Below are positions 26,301 to 34,222 of a stretch of DNA of 62,514 bases, piece by piece (position 1 is the first letter of the stretch; each line of letters begins with the position of its first letter). A program made the position numbers and the translations under genes. Source of the DNA: Salegentibacter sp. (GTDB lineage Bacteria > Bacteroidota > Bacteroidia > Flavobacteriales > Flavobacteriaceae); the NCBI GenBank assembly GCA_024635795.1, contig JAGXIH010000014.1, positions 1 to 62,514 of the forward strand, written 5' to 3'. The notes under the pieces are model-generated. The model ran no database searches, had not been told where the DNA came from, and worked only from the letters and a program-made list of their open reading frames with translations.

Positions 26301-27720
26301 AGGGGCAAAAGACCGGCTACGGGCCGTATTGTTAACAGCTTCGGCAGCAGCCCTTGGTTTCCTCCCTATGGCGATTTCAACAGGAGCAGGAGCCGAAGTA
26401 CAACGCCCATTGGCAACAGTGGTTATTGGAGGGCTGGTAACAGCAACTTTATTGACCCTGGTGGTATTGCCCGTTTTATATTCCATCTTCGGTGGAAAGA
26501 AAACTGAAAAGGAGAATGTTCATTTTAAAAAGAGTAAATACAAATTACCGATCATTATTCTGATGTTTTCCCTTCCCGCATTCAGCCAGGAAAAGGAGTT
26601 GAATTTTGAAGAAGTGCGCCAGCTCGCTATTGAGAATAATGCCGGGCTACAGGTTTCAGACCTCAACAGAGCTGAAGCTGATGCAATGGTGAATTCGGCA
26701 TTTAGTTTCGATAAAACTGAGGTCTATTACAATTATAATCAAATGGAACAAGGCCCAACAGATGAGCCTTTCAGGATTTTTGGAATTCAACAGAATTTTT
26801 CTTTTCCCACGAAATATTTTTCGGCTAAAAAACTCAACAAAGCAAATGTAAGAGTGCAGGAAGAGGCTTATCAACTTGTTAACCTTCAGTTGGAAAAAGA
26901 ACTGGCTTCAGCCTTTTATCAGCTAAAATATGAACAGGAGAAAGAGGAGATCTACAGAATTCTGGACAGTTTATATAGCAGATTTGCTTATGCAGCAACA
27001 CGAAGGTTTGAACTGGGAGCAACAAATTATCTTGAAAAGATAACAGCCCAGGCAAAACAAAGAGAGCTACAAACCCGGTATCAACAAGCGGGAGAAGAAG
27101 TTAAAGTGGCTTACGAGATGTTGTGGAGCAGGGTTCAGGTAGAGGAAGAATTCCGTATTGAGAAGGATAGTTTGAGGAAGCTGGAAATGTCGCGTTTGGG
27201 GATAGAAAACCACGAACTTCTGAATTATTATGATAGCCGGGAAAAGTACTTTACGGCTCGAAATAGGCTGGAAAAGCAGCAGCTTTTGCCCGATTTCAGC
27301 ATAAATTATTTTGAGGGAACCACCCCTGATATTGATTACAGTTTATATGGATACCAGGTAGGGATTAAAATTCCGCTTCTTTTTAGCGGACAAGCCTCAA
27401 AGATCAAGACTTCAAAGATCGCCATGGATAGGGCAGAGCAGGAGACCCGGAATAACAGGATCCTTCTTCAAACCAAATTCAACCAACTCCAGGCAGAACT
27501 TAGAAAATACCAGGAAGCTCTAAGTTACTATGAAAATGAGGGCAGACAGCTTTCCCGGGAGATCCTGAAAACCGCAAATGGGAGTTATGAGAACGGAGAA
27601 ATAGACTTCTTTCAATACATCCAGAGTCTCGAAAATGCTTATGATATCGAATTGTCTTACCTGGAAAACCTCAATGCCTACAACCAAACTATCATTTCTT
27701 TAAATTATTTAAACCTGTAA
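23389..27720 (+). CDS. Heavy-metal RND pump fused to a TolC-like outer-membrane domain
   Basis: The 1443-aa protein is a CusA/CzcA-type RND transporter (1 to about 1030). Signs are LIILLFTAFIVGYGLYSLSQ at the start, the HME-family motif DFGIIIDGAVIIVEF, and the second repeat ending ATLLTLVVLPVLYSIFGG. A membrane segment follows (about 1052–1066, KLPIIILMFSLPAF), then a TolC/OEP-like domain to the end (helices LNFEEVRQLAIENNAGLQVSDLNRAEA and ASAFYQLKYEQEKEEIYRIL). One polypeptide thus covers the inner-membrane pump and outer-membrane channel, a fusion seen in Bacteroidota. The adaptor follows 10 bp downstream. Confidence 0.95.
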   Translation: MLSKIISFSIKNKLIILLFTAFIVGYGLYSLSQLPIGAVPDITNNQVQVITTSQNLSTQDMEQFITYPVELEMANLPGVIEIRSVSKFGLSVVTIVFDEDMGTYLPRQLLAEKIKSASANIPESFGKPEMGPITTGLGEIYQYILDTKPGYEDQYSAMELRTIQDWIVKRQLSGIPGVVEVNSWGGKLKQYEVAIDSEKLMAMNITASEVYTALEKNNSIAGGGYIERLNQAYFIRGEGLVHSLEDIENIVVKNPDGNPIYIRDIAEVGFGNAIRFGAITGNGEGEKVLGQVMMIKDGNSKQVIEAVQDRVAEVSENLPEGVYINAFLDRSELIGKTTWTITENLILGFLIVIFVVVLLLGNLRSGLVVASVIPLCLLFAFSLMYLFGVDANLMSLGAIDFGIIIDGAVIIVEFIAYQMTMKSSDLENLSKSELSKAKDKITFTGASKMMNSAIFGQLIILIVFIPILSLSGVEGKMFRPMALTFSFALVGAMILCFTYVPVISSMVLKPGKQSDKNISVRLMRFITKLYSPTVALALKVKKLVLGLAVVILAITVYIFTTMGGEFVPTLDEGDFVIQPVFKTGTSLSKTIELTTKMEQILLEFPEVKQAVTRIGAAEVPTDPMSMEESDVIITLIPKKEWVTADTKDGLAEKFKEALMIIPGMEVEFTQPIEMRFNELITGVRADIAIKIFGEDLDILNRKAHQIESLISDVEGAADIIVEKIAGLPQMSVKYDRAKIARYGLNISDLNELVSAGFAGKKVGSVFEGEKRFDLVVRLNEENRKDISNLENLYVDTPNGNKIPLSELAEISYQKGAAKISRDDTQRRIVVGVNVRNRDLQSVVDDVEALVSANIDLPPGYSITYGGQFENLQSAKNRLKIAVPVALVLIFFLLYFAFQSVRDALIIYSAIPLAAVGGVLLLWIRDMPFSISAGVGFIALFGIAVLNGIVLIEHYKELKKEGMEHTDKLMQKGAKDRLRAVLLTASAAALGFLPMAISTGAGAEVQRPLATVVIGGLVTATLLTLVVLPVLYSIFGGKKTEKENVHFKKSKYKLPIIILMFSLPAFSQEKELNFEEVRQLAIENNAGLQVSDLNRAEADAMVNSAFSFDKTEVYYNYNQMEQGPTDEPFRIFGIQQNFSFPTKYFSAKKLNKANVRVQEEAYQLVNLQLEKELASAFYQLKYEQEKEEIYRILDSLYSRFAYAATRRFELGATNYLEKITAQAKQRELQTRYQQAGEEVKVAYEMLWSRVQVEEEFRIEKDSLRKLEMSRLGIENHELLNYYDSREKYFTARNRLEKQQLLPDFSINYFEGTTPDIDYSLYGYQVGIKIPLLFSGQASKIKTSKIAMDRAEQETRNNRILLQTKFNQLQAELRKYQEALSYYENEGRQLSREILKTANGSYENGEIDFFQYIQSLENAYDIELSYLENLNAYNQTIISLNYLNL

Positions 27721-27730
27721 AATTTTACCG

Positions 27731-28870
27731 ATGAAATCCATATATATATTCATAGCGCTTTTGACCTTAAGTTTGGTATCCTGTAAAGATTCTGCTGATC
27801 AATCTGAGGTGGAAAAAGTAGAACAGGAAGACCAGGTCGTTATATCGAAAGCCCAGTTCCAGGATAGCGAACTTGAAACAGGAAATCTAAGAGAGTATAA
27901 TTTCCCTGATATAGTGCGTAGCAATGGTCGTATAGATGTGCCCCCGCAAAACAGGGCCAGCATTAATGCCATAATGGGTGGATACATAAGGAATATCGAG
28001 TTGTTGGAAGGCGATAAGGTATCCAAAGGACAGTTTCTGGTGAGCCTGGAAAGTACAGAATATGTTCAGTTGCAACAGGATTACATGGACGTGGCCGGGC
28101 AACTGGAATACCTGAAAGCCGAATTTGAACGGCAGCAAACTATGCTTGAAGAAAATATAACATCCAGAAAAAGCTTTTTGAAAGCCGAAAGTGATTTTAA
28201 ACGGGCCCAAACCGCACGAAACAGTTTGCAAAGTAAACTGCGAATGCTGAATATAGATCCCGCTGCAGTAGAAGCTGGTAAAATACGTTCTGTGGTAAAT
28301 ATTTATTCTCCAATTAGTGGTAATGCCAGCAATATCTCGGTGACCCGGGGAAGTTTCGTTTCTCCAACAGATCAAATAATGGAAATCATTAACTCTGAAC
28401 ATATTCATCTTGAATTGGTTGTTTTTGAAAAAGATGTGAGAAAGGTAAAAGAAGGTCAAAAGATACTTTTTAATACTCCGGAAGCTTCAAATGAGAGTTT
28501 TGAAGCTGAAGTGGTACTGGTAGGGAAAACTATCGACCAACAGAAAAGGAATGTAAGGGTTCACGGTCATCTTCCGGATAGTATTGCTTCAAATTTTACG
28601 GTTGGAATGTTCGTAGAAGCACGTATTCTTACCAGTGAAGCTAAAAAACAAGGTTTACCGGAGAGAGCGGTAATCGAACAGGATGGGGAATATTTTGTCC
28701 TGGTTCTGGAAAAGGAGGATGAGAAAAATTATTATTTTAGAAAGCAAAGAGTTTCTCCGGGAGAGACTTTTGAAAGACTAATTAGTTTAGAAAATCCGGA
28801 GAGCTTAGAAAACGAAACTATACTTCTGAAAGGTGCTTTTAATTTAATTGGAGAAGCCGGTGGAGATTAG
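27731..28870 (+). CDS. RND efflux periplasmic adaptor (CzcB/CusB type) lipoprotein
   Basis: The 379-aa protein has a signal peptide and lipobox LVSC (Cys18), then a barrel-sandwich hybrid domain (NGRIDVPPQNRASINAIMGGYI). A coiled-coil hairpin spans about 100–185, then a second lipoyl half (IYSPISGNASNISVTRGSFV) and a beta-barrel and membrane-proximal domain. It bridges the RND pump and channel domain. No extra His-rich metal sites, unlike some CusB. Third gene of the efflux operon. Confidence 0.93.
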   Translation: MKSIYIFIALLTLSLVSCKDSADQSEVEKVEQEDQVVISKAQFQDSELETGNLREYNFPDIVRSNGRIDVPPQNRASINAIMGGYIRNIELLEGDKVSKGQFLVSLESTEYVQLQQDYMDVAGQLEYLKAEFERQQTMLEENITSRKSFLKAESDFKRAQTARNSLQSKLRMLNIDPAAVEAGKIRSVVNIYSPISGNASNISVTRGSFVSPTDQIMEIINSEHIHLELVVFEKDVRKVKEGQKILFNTPEASNESFEAEVVLVGKTIDQQKRNVRVHGHLPDSIASNFTVGMFVEARILTSEAKKQGLPERAVIEQDGEYFVLVLEKEDEKNYYFRKQRVSPGETFERLISLENPESLENETILLKGAFNLIGEAGGD

Positions 28871-28891
28871 AGTTCCCGAAGCCTCTGTAAC

Positions 28892-28935
28892 CTGATTCAA
28901 ATCATATTAATCGTTTAGGTGGTGCTATAACTTTG
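28892..28935 (+). promoter_or_regulatory. hemN promoter with FNR-like box
   Basis: TGAT-TCAA-ATCA (28893–28904) matches the FNR/CRP-type TGAT-N4-ATCA core. The -7 element TAACTTTG (28928–28935) matches TAnnTTTG. Their centres are exactly 33 bp apart, putting the box near -41.5, the class II activator position. The same geometry recurs at the ccoS and ccoI promoters. Confidence 0.75.
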
Positions 28936-28953
28936 TAGCCTAAACTAAACTAA

Positions 28954-30309
28954 ATGAGTTCTGACCTTATCAGAAAATACAATATTCCGGGGCCACGTTA
29001 TACCAGTTATCCAACTGTTCCATACTGGGAAGATATCGGATTTTCGGTTCAGGCCTGGAAGGAAAGCTTGCTTAAACGTTTCAGCGAAAACCGGGAGATA
29101 AGCCTTTATTTACACCTGCCTTTTTGTGAAAGCCTGTGTACCTTTTGTGGTTGTAACAAACGAATTACCAAACAACACGGGGTGGAGACTCCGTATATTG
29201 AAACCTTAATACACGAGTGGGAACTGTATCTTCAGGAGCTTCCATATAAACCGATTATAAAAGAAGTACATCTTGGCGGAGGAACCCCTACTTTTTTCTC
29301 CCCTGAAAATCTTGAGTTTTTGCTAAAAACCATCTTCAGAAAAGCAGAGCTGGCAGATGAGATGGAGTTTAGCTTTGAAGGTCATCCAAATAATACTACC
29401 AAAGAACACCTTAGCAAACTTGCCGAATTAGGTTTTAGAAGAGTGAGTTACGGGGTTCAGGATTATAATATGAAGGTGCAGATCGCCATTCACAGAATTC
29501 AGCCATTTGAAAATGTAAAACGAGCTACGGAGGAAGCCCGTGATGCAGGCTACAATTCTGTAGGTCACGATATAATTTTTGGTCTTCCTTTTCAAACAAA
29601 GGAGCATATTATTGAAACCATAGAAAAAACCAAATTGTTAATGCCAGATCGCATTGCTTTTTACAGCTATGCACATGTGCCCTGGATAAAGGGAAGTGGT
29701 CAGCGAGGTTTTAATGAAGATGATCTGCCCGATGGGGAGACTAAACGTGAAATGTATGAAACCGGGAAGCAGATGCTGGAAGAAGCCGGTTACGTTGAAA
29801 TAGGGATGGACCATTTTGCCCTTAAATCTGACTCGCTTTATCAAGCAGTTGAAGAGAAAGATCTTCACCGGAATTTTATGGGCTATACGACCTCCAATAC
29901 AGGCCTGATGATTGGGCTGGGAGTTTCGGCAATTAGCGACAGTTGGTATGGTTTCGCGCAGAATGAAAAATCTGTGGAAGCCTATCAGGAAAGGGTTGAA
30001 AAGGGCGAAATTCCTGTATTCAGAGGACATATTTTAAACGAAGAAGACCTTAATATCAGGAAACATATTCTTAATCTTATGTGCCGACTGGAAACCAGCT
30101 GGGAAACTCCTGAAAATTATTTTGAGGAACTGCCTGAAGTCCTGTTAAAACTTCGGGAAATGGAAGCCGACGGCCTTGTTGAGTTCTCAGAAACCGGATT
30201 ACGCATTCCCGAAAAAGGCCGGCCTTTTGTGCGGAATATCTGTATGGCTTTTGATCTAAGGTTGCAAAGAAATGTTCCTGATACCAGGTTATTTTCTATG
30301 ACTATGTAA
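28954..30309 (+). CDS. hemN: Oxygen-independent coproporphyrinogen III oxidase
   Basis: The 451-aa radical-SAM enzyme has cluster cysteines in CESLCTFCGC (Cys58, 62, 65), preceded by YLHLPF. The HemN start NIPGPRYTSYPT is present, and the SAM-binding GGGTPTF region follows. It converts coproporphyrinogen III to protoporphyrinogen IX without oxygen, so it serves haem synthesis under low oxygen. The FNR-like promoter box and the adjoining cbb3 oxidase operon support that role. Confidence 0.97.
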   Translation: MSSDLIRKYNIPGPRYTSYPTVPYWEDIGFSVQAWKESLLKRFSENREISLYLHLPFCESLCTFCGCNKRITKQHGVETPYIETLIHEWELYLQELPYKPIIKEVHLGGGTPTFFSPENLEFLLKTIFRKAELADEMEFSFEGHPNNTTKEHLSKLAELGFRRVSYGVQDYNMKVQIAIHRIQPFENVKRATEEARDAGYNSVGHDIIFGLPFQTKEHIIETIEKTKLLMPDRIAFYSYAHVPWIKGSGQRGFNEDDLPDGETKREMYETGKQMLEEAGYVEIGMDHFALKSDSLYQAVEEKDLHRNFMGYTTSNTGLMIGLGVSAISDSWYGFAQNEKSVEAYQERVEKGEIPVFRGHILNEEDLNIRKHILNLMCRLETSWETPENYFEELPEVLLKLREMEADGLVEFSETGLRIPEKGRPFVRNICMAFDLRLQRNVPDTRLFSMTM

Positions 30310-30334
30310 AACGTATTTTATTTGTTATAAAACC

Positions 30335-30360
30335 AAAACCACGGATGAATCCGTGGTTTT
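30335..30360. terminator. Bidirectional terminator between hemN and the cco operon
   Basis: Perfect 11-bp stem (30335–30345 with 30350–30360, loop TGAA). T-runs lie at both ends, so it can stop hemN (plus) and the minus-strand oxidase operon. Confidence 0.92.
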
Positions 30361-30379
30361 TTGATTATAGAATATGAAC

Positions 30380-30514
30380 TTATTCTTTTTTATCTCCATA
30401 GATCATTTTTATTACGATAAAAATAAGGGCGGCACATACCAGGACGAAGAAACCTATAATATAGGTTCCCAATTCCCAGTTTACCAATGCGAGATTATTA
30501 GCTAGAGTCATCAT
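30380..30514 (-). CDS. 44-aa single-pass membrane peptide at the end of the cbb3 operon
   Basis: The frame runs from ATG at 30514 to TAA at 30380: polar N-terminus, a membrane helix (YIIGFFVLVCAALIFIVIKM, about 18–37) and a charged end (GDKKE). It follows the SafE-like gene by 8 bp and sits before the operon terminator, so it is part of the cbb3 transcript. Small one-helix peptides often stabilise oxidase complexes; that role is inferred. Confidence 0.65.
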   Translation of the reverse strand: MMTLANNLALVNWELGTYIIGFFVLVCAALIFIVIKMIYGDKKE

Positions 30515-30522
30515 TTTTATAT

Positions 30523-31224
30523 TTAATGGCAGGATTGAACTGCGGTTATTTTTGGAGTCATTTCCATAGGAGAGAGGTAGGGAATTCCTAATCCCATCCC
30601 GCGTATAATAAAAAGCAGACCTATAATCACAACAAATACGGGCACAGCTTTGGTGATCTTTTGCCTCACCCCGGCACTTATAAAATTACCCAGGTAAACC
30701 GCAGCGGTCATCATCGGTACGGTACCAAGGCCAAACAGCACCATGTAAAAGCTACCCTCTAGTGCATTGGCGGAAGCAACTGCACCAAAAACAGCCATAT
30801 ACACCAGGCCACAGGGCAGAAACCCATTTAAAAATCCGGCAGTAAAAAAGGTGTCGGGGGTTTTCTTCTTAAGGCTTTGTCCAAGCCCTGATTTCACTTT
30901 TGAAATAATTCTGTAAACCGGGCCGGAGCCATTAATTTTGCTGAATGTTTTATAGGGTAAGAAAACCACCAGGATCATTAAGATTCCAACCGCAATAGAT
31001 AATTGCTGCTGAAGCCCGAACAAACCAAAGCTTTTACCAATAATTCCGAATAATAGTCCGATAATAGCATAGGAGAATATTCTCCCGATATGATACAGTC
31101 CCACCTGGCCGATTTTCCGAAGGGAATTTTCCCTGTCTACCGGAAGTAAAAAAGCTATTGGCCCGCACATTCCTATGCAGTGGAAACTTCCTAAAAGGCC
31201 GAATATGAGCGCTGAAACAAGCAT
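30523..31224 (-). CDS. SafE/TauE-like membrane protein of cytochrome oxidase maturation
   Basis: The 233-aa protein has about six membrane segments and the GSFHCIGMCGPIAF start and NGFLPCGLVYMA motifs typical of the 'sulfite exporter TauE/SafE / UreH' group. That group is found as the last assembly gene of cbb3 operons. The Cys-containing motifs hint at copper or thiol handling. It starts 3 bp after the FixH gene. Confidence 0.85.
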   Translation of the reverse strand: MLVSALIFGLLGSFHCIGMCGPIAFLLPVDRENSLRKIGQVGLYHIGRIFSYAIIGLLFGIIGKSFGLFGLQQQLSIAVGILMILVVFLPYKTFSKINGSGPVYRIISKVKSGLGQSLKKKTPDTFFTAGFLNGFLPCGLVYMAVFGAVASANALEGSFYMVLFGLGTVPMMTAAVYLGNFISAGVRQKITKAVPVFVVIIGLLFIIRGMGLGIPYLSPMEMTPKITAVQSCH

Positions 31225-31227
31225 ATT

Positions 31228-31674
31228 TTAGTATACGATCTCTTTTTTATACAGGTAAGTCTCGCCCTGGTATTCCCAGTGAATATTGATGTTCCATCTT
31301 CCGGGAAGCAGGTTATCGTCGGCGATTTCAATACGGTTGGATTCCAGGTTTAATGGAATATCAAAATCCAGTTTCGCGTTAGAAGGTCGGTAGAAATTTA
31401 AATTCCCTGAAATTTCAGCAAGCTTGAGGTTTTCAGGAAATTCAATAAGCCACCCGTTTTCCATTCTTCGGTCGCTTATGTTTTCAGTCAGGGCATTTCC
31501 TCTTTTTTCCGCATCGATTTCCTGCTGGAATAAAAGTTCTTTCTTGTAATAATCTTCAGTAACGAGATCGTGATCAAATTTCTTATCGGTGAGCATATTG
31601 AAAACGAGATAAAGGATAAAACTTATATAAAGTGTCATCCCAATCACTATGCCTGTTCCCCAGTTAATTTTCAT
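31228..31674 (-). CDS. ccoH: FixH/CcoH-family cbb3 oxidase assembly protein
   Basis: The 148-aa protein has one N-terminal membrane segment (INWGTGIVIGMTLYISFILYL). A periplasmic domain contains the family's YYKKELLFQQEIDAEKRG and the end WNINIHWEYQGETYLYKKEI. FixH helps assemble the cbb3 complex. It lies between CcoG and the SafE-like gene. Confidence 0.9.
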   Translation of the reverse strand: MKINWGTGIVIGMTLYISFILYLVFNMLTDKKFDHDLVTEDYYKKELLFQQEIDAEKRGNALTENISDRRMENGWLIEFPENLKLAEISGNLNFYRPSNAKLDFDIPLNLESNRIEIADDNLLPGRWNINIHWEYQGETYLYKKEIVY

Positions 31675-31704
31675 ATGTAGATTTTTAATTGCATTAAACA
31701 GAAT

Positions 31705-33120
31705 CTAATTAAAACTGCGCGGACCCATAAACATCGTCTTCGTCGTTTCAATGAGTCTATCGCCGCTATAGATTCCTATTTCAACTTTTTCTTTTTCATC
31801 TTCAAGCGCCGAGGCATTGATCTCTATGAACAATGTTCCCTCGCTCAGTTCCTGTCCCGGTACCACGATCTCCTTATCCTGCACCGGTTTTACGATTCCC
31901 GGATGTGACATCAGTTTAAATTCGATATCACCAAAATCGGCTGTGGTCTTGTTTACCAGTTTGTAGGTATACACATTACTGATCACGTTATCGTCTTTGT
32001 GTTCATAAAGCTGGCCGGGTAATCGTAAAATACGAGCTTCTACCTCACTGCGAACAAACAGCATTCCTATAAGCACTGCAGTTAAAATTCCCAGAACTAC
32101 TGTATAGCCTTTAAGCCTGGGTGTAAACCTGAATTTCGCATTTTTCTCAATATTTTCTTCGCTGGCATATCGGATAAGACCTTTTGGAAGATCTACGGCT
32201 TCCATCATAGAATCGCAGGCATCTATACAGGCGGTACAGTTAACACATTCCAGCTGCGTCCCGTTTCTAATGTCAATTCCGGTTGGACAAACCTGCACAC
32301 ACTGAAAACAGTCTATGCAATCTCCTTTTCCACTAGCTTCACGGTCTTCATTCTTTTTGAATTTGGCGCGCCCTTTTTCTTTTTCTCCCCGCTTATGGTC
32401 ATAGGCTACTATAATAGATTTGTTGTCCAGAAGTACCCCTTGCAGCCTTCCATAAGGACAGGCGATAACACAAACCTGTTCCCTGAACCAGGCGAAGACA
32501 AAATAGAAAACCCCGGTAAAAATAAGCAGGGAGAATAAAGTGCTTAGATGATTCATCGGACCATCGGTTACGTATTGCCGCAAACGGTCGCTTCCAATAA
32601 GATATGCCAGAAAAACATTAGCGATAAGAAAGGAAATAATGAAAAACAGGAACCATTTAATTGCTTTTTTCCTGATCTTTTCGGCATTCCATTCCTGTTT
32701 ATTGAGACGCATTTGTTTACCGCGGTCGCCCTCTATCCAGTATTCTATTCTTCGGAAAACCATTTCCATAAAAATAGTTTGGGGGCAAAGCCATCCGCAG
32801 AAAATCCTTCCGAAGGCAACCGTAAAGAGGATGATAAAAACCACCCCGATCACCATCATGATCACAAAAATGTGAAAATCCTGAGGCCAGAAGGGAAATC
32901 CGAAAATATTGAAACGTCGTTCCAGGATGTTGAACATCAGGAACTGGTTGCCATTAATCTTTACAAAGGGTGCGGCAAAAAGAAAGATGAGAAGCACGTA
33001 ACTAACGTATTTACGATAGTCATAGAACCTTCCTTCGGGTTTCTTGGGATAGATCCATTTTCTCTCTCCTTTTGAGCCCGCGGTGGCTATTGTGTCTCTA
33101 AAACTTTCGTTGTTTTCCAA
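31705..33120 (-). CDS. ccoG: CcoG/FixG cytochrome oxidase accessory ferredoxin-like protein
   Basis: The 471-aa protein has several membrane segments, CGWLC (108–112) and CVIAC (217–221). Two 4Fe-4S clusters are indicated by CIDCFQCVQVC (268–278) and CVNCTACIDAC (292–302). An Ig-like periplasmic domain follows a last membrane segment from about 365. CcoG reduces copper or haem during cbb3 maturation. Confidence 0.96.
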   Translation of the reverse strand: MENNESFRDTIATAGSKGERKWIYPKKPEGRFYDYRKYVSYVLLIFLFAAPFVKINGNQFLMFNILERRFNIFGFPFWPQDFHIFVIMMVIGVVFIILFTVAFGRIFCGWLCPQTIFMEMVFRRIEYWIEGDRGKQMRLNKQEWNAEKIRKKAIKWFLFFIISFLIANVFLAYLIGSDRLRQYVTDGPMNHLSTLFSLLIFTGVFYFVFAWFREQVCVIACPYGRLQGVLLDNKSIIVAYDHKRGEKEKGRAKFKKNEDREASGKGDCIDCFQCVQVCPTGIDIRNGTQLECVNCTACIDACDSMMEAVDLPKGLIRYASEENIEKNAKFRFTPRLKGYTVVLGILTAVLIGMLFVRSEVEARILRLPGQLYEHKDDNVISNVYTYKLVNKTTADFGDIEFKLMSHPGIVKPVQDKEIVVPGQELSEGTLFIEINASALEDEKEKVEIGIYSGDRLIETTKTMFMGPRSFN

Positions 33121-33150
33121 CTCCTTATTCTCTTAAATTCAATTTTTCAG

Positions 33151-34035
33151 TTATTCTGAATCTCCTGTCCAAACATCACCTTCAGGTGCTTTGGGGTCGG
33201 GAGGGTTTGATCCTTCAAGGCTTATCACGTAACTTGATACCTGAGCGATCTCTTGGGCGCTCAGGGAAGATTTCCAGGCTACCATTCCTTTTCCGTCACG
33301 ACCCCCTTCAGAAATGGTGTGGAAAATGTTGCTTATTCCTCCTCCAAGAATCCAATGTTCATCGGTTAAGTTCGGGCCAATAGCTCCACCACCATCGGCA
33401 CGGTGACAGGCAATACAGTTTGCCATATAAATTGTTTCCCCGGCTTCAAGGTCGGCAGCATCTGTCAGTAATTCAACGTTGGAGGCATCCAGTAGATCGG
33501 GATTATTTCTTTTATAGGCTTCTACCTGTTCTTTTGCCTTTGCAACTTCAGCAAGGTATTCTTCTGTTTGGTCTGCTCCGTCAAAAACGTGGTAGCGGGC
33601 CATATAGATAACCGCGAAGATGATACTGATATAAAAACCATACAACCACCATCCGGGAAGATCGTTATCCAGCTCACGTATTCCATCGTAATTGTGATCT
33701 AAGATAATCTCATCTTCTTTTTCCAGGGGCTTTTTGGTGAGCATCTTGTCATAGATGCGTCTAAACCAGGCTGTACGTTTTTCGTGCTGGACTTTTTCTA
33801 TCTGAAAAAGCTTATCGCGGCCCTTCTCATCAAGACTTTTATGCACCATATTCTTAAGAGCTGCCAGAGAGGCTTCAATGGCAATGGCAATGATAAGGAT
33901 CAAGCCTAAAACTACCCAAACAAATGGATATTGCTCAAATACCCAGGTGGTTTCAGCTTCGATGCTTAATTCTATTAAGAGGAACGCCAGGATTACGAAT
34001 CCTGCAATTCTTAAATATGACGAAGTAGATCTCAT
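33151..34035 (-). CDS. ccoP: cbb3 cytochrome c oxidase subunit III (CcoP), single haem
   Basis: The 294-aa protein has an unusual N-terminal extension with two membrane segments (about 8–58). The CcoP N-terminal motif (DHNYDGIRELDNDLPGWW, 113–130) and a third membrane segment follow. Only one c-type haem site is present (CIACH, 207–211) with a likely axial Met in GKGMVAW. Proteobacterial CcoP has two haem sites. It overlaps CcoQ by 4 bp. Confidence 0.94.
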   Translation of the reverse strand: MRSTSSYLRIAGFVILAFLLIELSIEAETTWVFEQYPFVWVVLGLILIIAIAIEASLAALKNMVHKSLDEKGRDKLFQIEKVQHEKRTAWFRRIYDKMLTKKPLEKEDEIILDHNYDGIRELDNDLPGWWLYGFYISIIFAVIYMARYHVFDGADQTEEYLAEVAKAKEQVEAYKRNNPDLLDASNVELLTDAADLEAGETIYMANCIACHRADGGGAIGPNLTDEHWILGGGISNIFHTISEGGRDGKGMVAWKSSLSAQEIAQVSSYVISLEGSNPPDPKAPEGDVWTGDSE

Positions 34036-34220
34036 AATTCGTTATTTTCTTGGTTTTGGTCTAAGGGTAGCTGACTTACTTCATTAATGTGTTCCTTTTT
34101 CGCAGTGAAAACCCACCAGAAAAGGGCAACAAAAAAGATGAAGAAGATAAGCAGGGAGATGATGGGGTAGATTGTTACCCCATCTATAGCTTCAAGATTT
34201 CCTTTTATAAATTTTAACAT
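34032..34220 (-). CDS. ccoQ: CcoQ-like cbb3 oxidase small subunit
   Basis: The 62-aa protein has one membrane helix (IYPIISLLIFFIFFVALFWWVFT) and a charged tail (AKKEHINEVSQ), the CcoQ pattern. It lies 2 bp after CcoNO and overlaps CcoP by 4 bp. The assignment rests on size and position. Confidence 0.85.
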   Translation of the reverse strand: MLKFIKGNLEAIDGVTIYPIISLLIFFIFFVALFWWVFTAKKEHINEVSQLPLDQNQENNEL

Positions 34221-34222
34221 GA

